Positions 5,885-7,209 of a stretch of DNA of 7,209 bases are shown piece by piece. The notes beneath the pieces are model-generated. The model was not told the origin of the DNA. It saw nothing but the letters and a program-made list of their open reading frames with translations, and searched no databases. This DNA comes from an uncultured Eubacterium sp. (GTDB lineage Bacteria; Bacillota; Clostridia; Lachnospirales; Lachnospiraceae). Every line of letters starts with the position of its first letter. The stretch's first letter is position 1. The position numbers and the translations under genes were made by a program. Where the stretch lies: positions 1 to 7,209 of the forward strand of contig CAKREL010000104.1 in NCBI GenBank assembly GCA_934317205.1, written 5' to 3'.

Positions 5885-7209
5885 ATGAGTAAGATTTATC
5901 TTGCCGGAAAGCACAGCCGTGATGTGATCATCGGGGATCTGTTAGAGAAATTCTCCAGAAAAGTAGAAGTCTACCCGCCTGGAACATGCCCGTTGACGGT
6001 ACAGTTATCACTGCTGCATGCTTCTATGAATCAGACCTGTGGAAAATGTGTACCATGTCGTGATGGGCTTCCGCAGCTTGCAAAATTGTTAGAGAAGATT
6101 CTGAATGGTGTAGGAACCATGGAAATGCTGGACGAGATGAAAGAAATCGCTGTCATGATCCGCGATTCCGCAGATTGTGCCATCGGTTATCAGTCCGCTA
6201 TTGAAGTACTGGAAGGCCTTGAAACCTTTTCAGATGAGTATGAAAGTCATATCAAGGTGCATGAATGTCCGCAGAACGTAGGACAGAAAGTGCCATGTGT
6301 AACATTATGTCCGGCGCATGTCGACATTCCGGGTTACATCGCACATGTACATGAAGGTAATTATGCAGATGCTATTAATCTGATCCGCCGTGATAATCCA
6401 TTGCCGACAGCCTGCGCTATGATCTGTGAGCATCCGTGTGAGGAGCGCTGCCGCAGAAATCTGATCGATGATTCTATCAATATCCGCGGTATTAAGAAAT
6501 ACGCGGTAGATCAGATTGCAGCAGATCAGGTAGCTGTTCCGAAGGCAAATGTATCCACCGGCAAAAAAGTTGCCATTATCGGTGGTGGCCCGGCCGGAAT
6601 GACAGCAGCGTATTTCCTGTCTCTGATGGGACATAAAGTAACCGTTTATGAAGCAAAAGAGCACTTAGGCGGTATGCTGATGTACGGCATCCCAAATTAT
6701 CGATTCCCGAAAGAACGCATGGATGAAGATATGAATGCGATTCTTTCCACCGGAAATATTGAAGTGAAATATAATACAAACGTAGGTGTGGATATTTCTG
6801 TCGAGGAAGTAAGAAACAGCCACGATGCAATGTTTGTTGCTATCGGTGCCCAGAAAGGTAAAAAACTCCGCCTGGAAAATATTGATGCAAATAACGTTTT
6901 TTCTGCGGTAGAGATGCTGGATGAAATCGGTCATGGCCATCGCCCGGATTACACAGGAAAGACCGTTGCTGTTATCGGTGGTGGAAATGTGGCTATGGAT
7001 GCTGCACGAAGTGCGCTCCGCTGTGGTGCAAAAGACGTTCGCATTGTATATAGAAGACGTCAGGAGGATATGACTGCTCTGGATACAGAGATCGAGTCTG
7101 CTGTTATGGAAGGTATCGAGCTGATGCTGCTTCAGGCTCCAAAGAGCATTGAAAAGGATGAAAACGGCGATTGCTGTGCACTCTGGGTACAGCCTCAGAT
7201 GATCGGCGC
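5885..7209 (+). CDS. Iron-sulfur flavoprotein oxidoreductase: NuoF-type 4Fe-4S module fused to GltD/NfnB-like core (3' end outside window)
   Basis: The first 441 residues are visible and the frame is open at the right edge. The N-terminus (about 40-115) is the 4Fe-4S module normally at the end of NuoF: CGKCVPC with C52, C55 and C58, then C98, in the CxxCxxC-x39-C pattern. The NuoF FMN/NADH domain is absent. Next comes a GltD-type N-terminal iron-sulfur domain: C138 and C142 in VPCVTLCPAHVDIPGY, then C177, C181, C185 and C189. An FAD-binding Rossmann motif, GGGPAGMTAA (233-242), and a second nucleotide-binding motif, GGGNVAMDAA (366-375), with YRRR (389-392) suited to NAD(P)H, follow. Such proteins pass electrons between NAD(P)H and iron-sulfur partners in the cytoplasm, as in glutamate synthase, NfnB and formate dehydrogenase or hydrogenase complexes. 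With a formate channel upstream I favour the electron-transfer subunit of a formate dehydrogenase or hydrogenase. AGGAGGG lies 11 nt before the ATG, slightly far but the only good site. Confidence 0.88.
   Translation, partial: MSKIYLAGKHSRDVIIGDLLEKFSRKVEVYPPGTCPLTVQLSLLHASMNQTCGKCVPCRDGLPQLAKLLEKILNGVGTMEMLDEMKEIAVMIRDSADCAIGYQSAIEVLEGLETFSDEYESHIKVHECPQNVGQKVPCVTLCPAHVDIPGYIAHVHEGNYADAINLIRRDNPLPTACAMICEHPCEERCRRNLIDDSINIRGIKKYAVDQIAADQVAVPKANVSTGKKVAIIGGGPAGMTAAYFLSLMGHKVTVYEAKEHLGGMLMYGIPNYRFPKERMDEDMNAILSTGNIEVKYNTNVGVDISVEEVRNSHDAMFVAIGAQKGKKLRLENIDANNVFSAVEMLDEIGHGHRPDYTGKTVAVIGGGNVAMDAARSALRCGAKDVRIVYRRRQEDMTALDTEIESAVMEGIELMLLQAPKSIEKDENGDCCALWVQPQMIG

Noticed and set aside
5885..7209. 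Annotation as glutamate synthase small subunit (GltD) or dihydropyrimidine dehydrogenase subunit (PreT)
   Set aside because: The N-terminal NuoF-type CxxCxxC-x39-C module is absent from those enzymes, and no partner gene for either is visible.
1..7209. CRISPR arrays, tRNA or rRNA genes, insertion sequences, attachment sites
   Set aside because: I found no regularly spaced long repeats, no cloverleaf sequences, no transposase or integrase frames and no terminal inverted repeats.

Overview
The window looks like a chromosomal segment from an anaerobic Gram-positive Clostridia, most likely Lachnospiraceae. This is inferred from moderate GC with AT-rich intergenic gaps, strong AGGAGG-type ribosome sites, the protein families present and their residue style; no rRNA or other taxonomic marker is present. 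It contains five protein genes, two of them cut by the window edges. I see no tRNA, rRNA, CRISPR array or insertion sequence.

Left block (1-2978, + strand): two consecutive YhgE/Pip-type membrane proteins of the ABC-2-like superfamily. The first lacks its 5' part. The second (726 aa) is complete and its ATG overlaps the first gene's stop codon, so the pair is probably translationally coupled. The two C-terminal membrane domains align almost without gaps, which marks them as paralogues; the first carries an extra C-terminal membrane module of about 120 residues. A strong hairpin terminator at 3043-3090 separates this block from the convergent gene that follows.

Middle block (3117-5700): a PucR/CdaR-type transcriptional regulator on the minus strand is divergent from a formate/nitrite transporter (FocA-like) gene on the plus strand. 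The 169-bp gap between the two start codons holds a promoter for each gene. It also holds a set of dyads of the form TTGTAT-N8-ATACAA whose copies are spaced 21, 52 and 32 bp apart, close to whole turns of the helix. I infer that this is the operator array of the regulator, controlling the transporter and probably itself.

Right block (5784-7209): after a terminator and a likely new promoter, with a 7-bp dyad in the leader, comes the start of an iron-sulfur flavoprotein oxidoreductase. Its N-terminus is the cysteine module found at the C-terminus of NuoF (without the NuoF FMN/NADH domain), fused to a GltD/NfnB-like FAD and NAD(P)H-binding core. Next to a formate channel, this suggests the diaphorase/electron-transfer subunit of a formate dehydrogenase or hydrogenase complex whose catalytic subunit would lie beyond the right edge. 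In this reading the middle and right blocks form a formate-handling locus: a channel moves formate across the membrane, an oxidoreductase couples it to pyridine nucleotides, and a PucR-type regulator sets expression. The link between the genes is inference from position.
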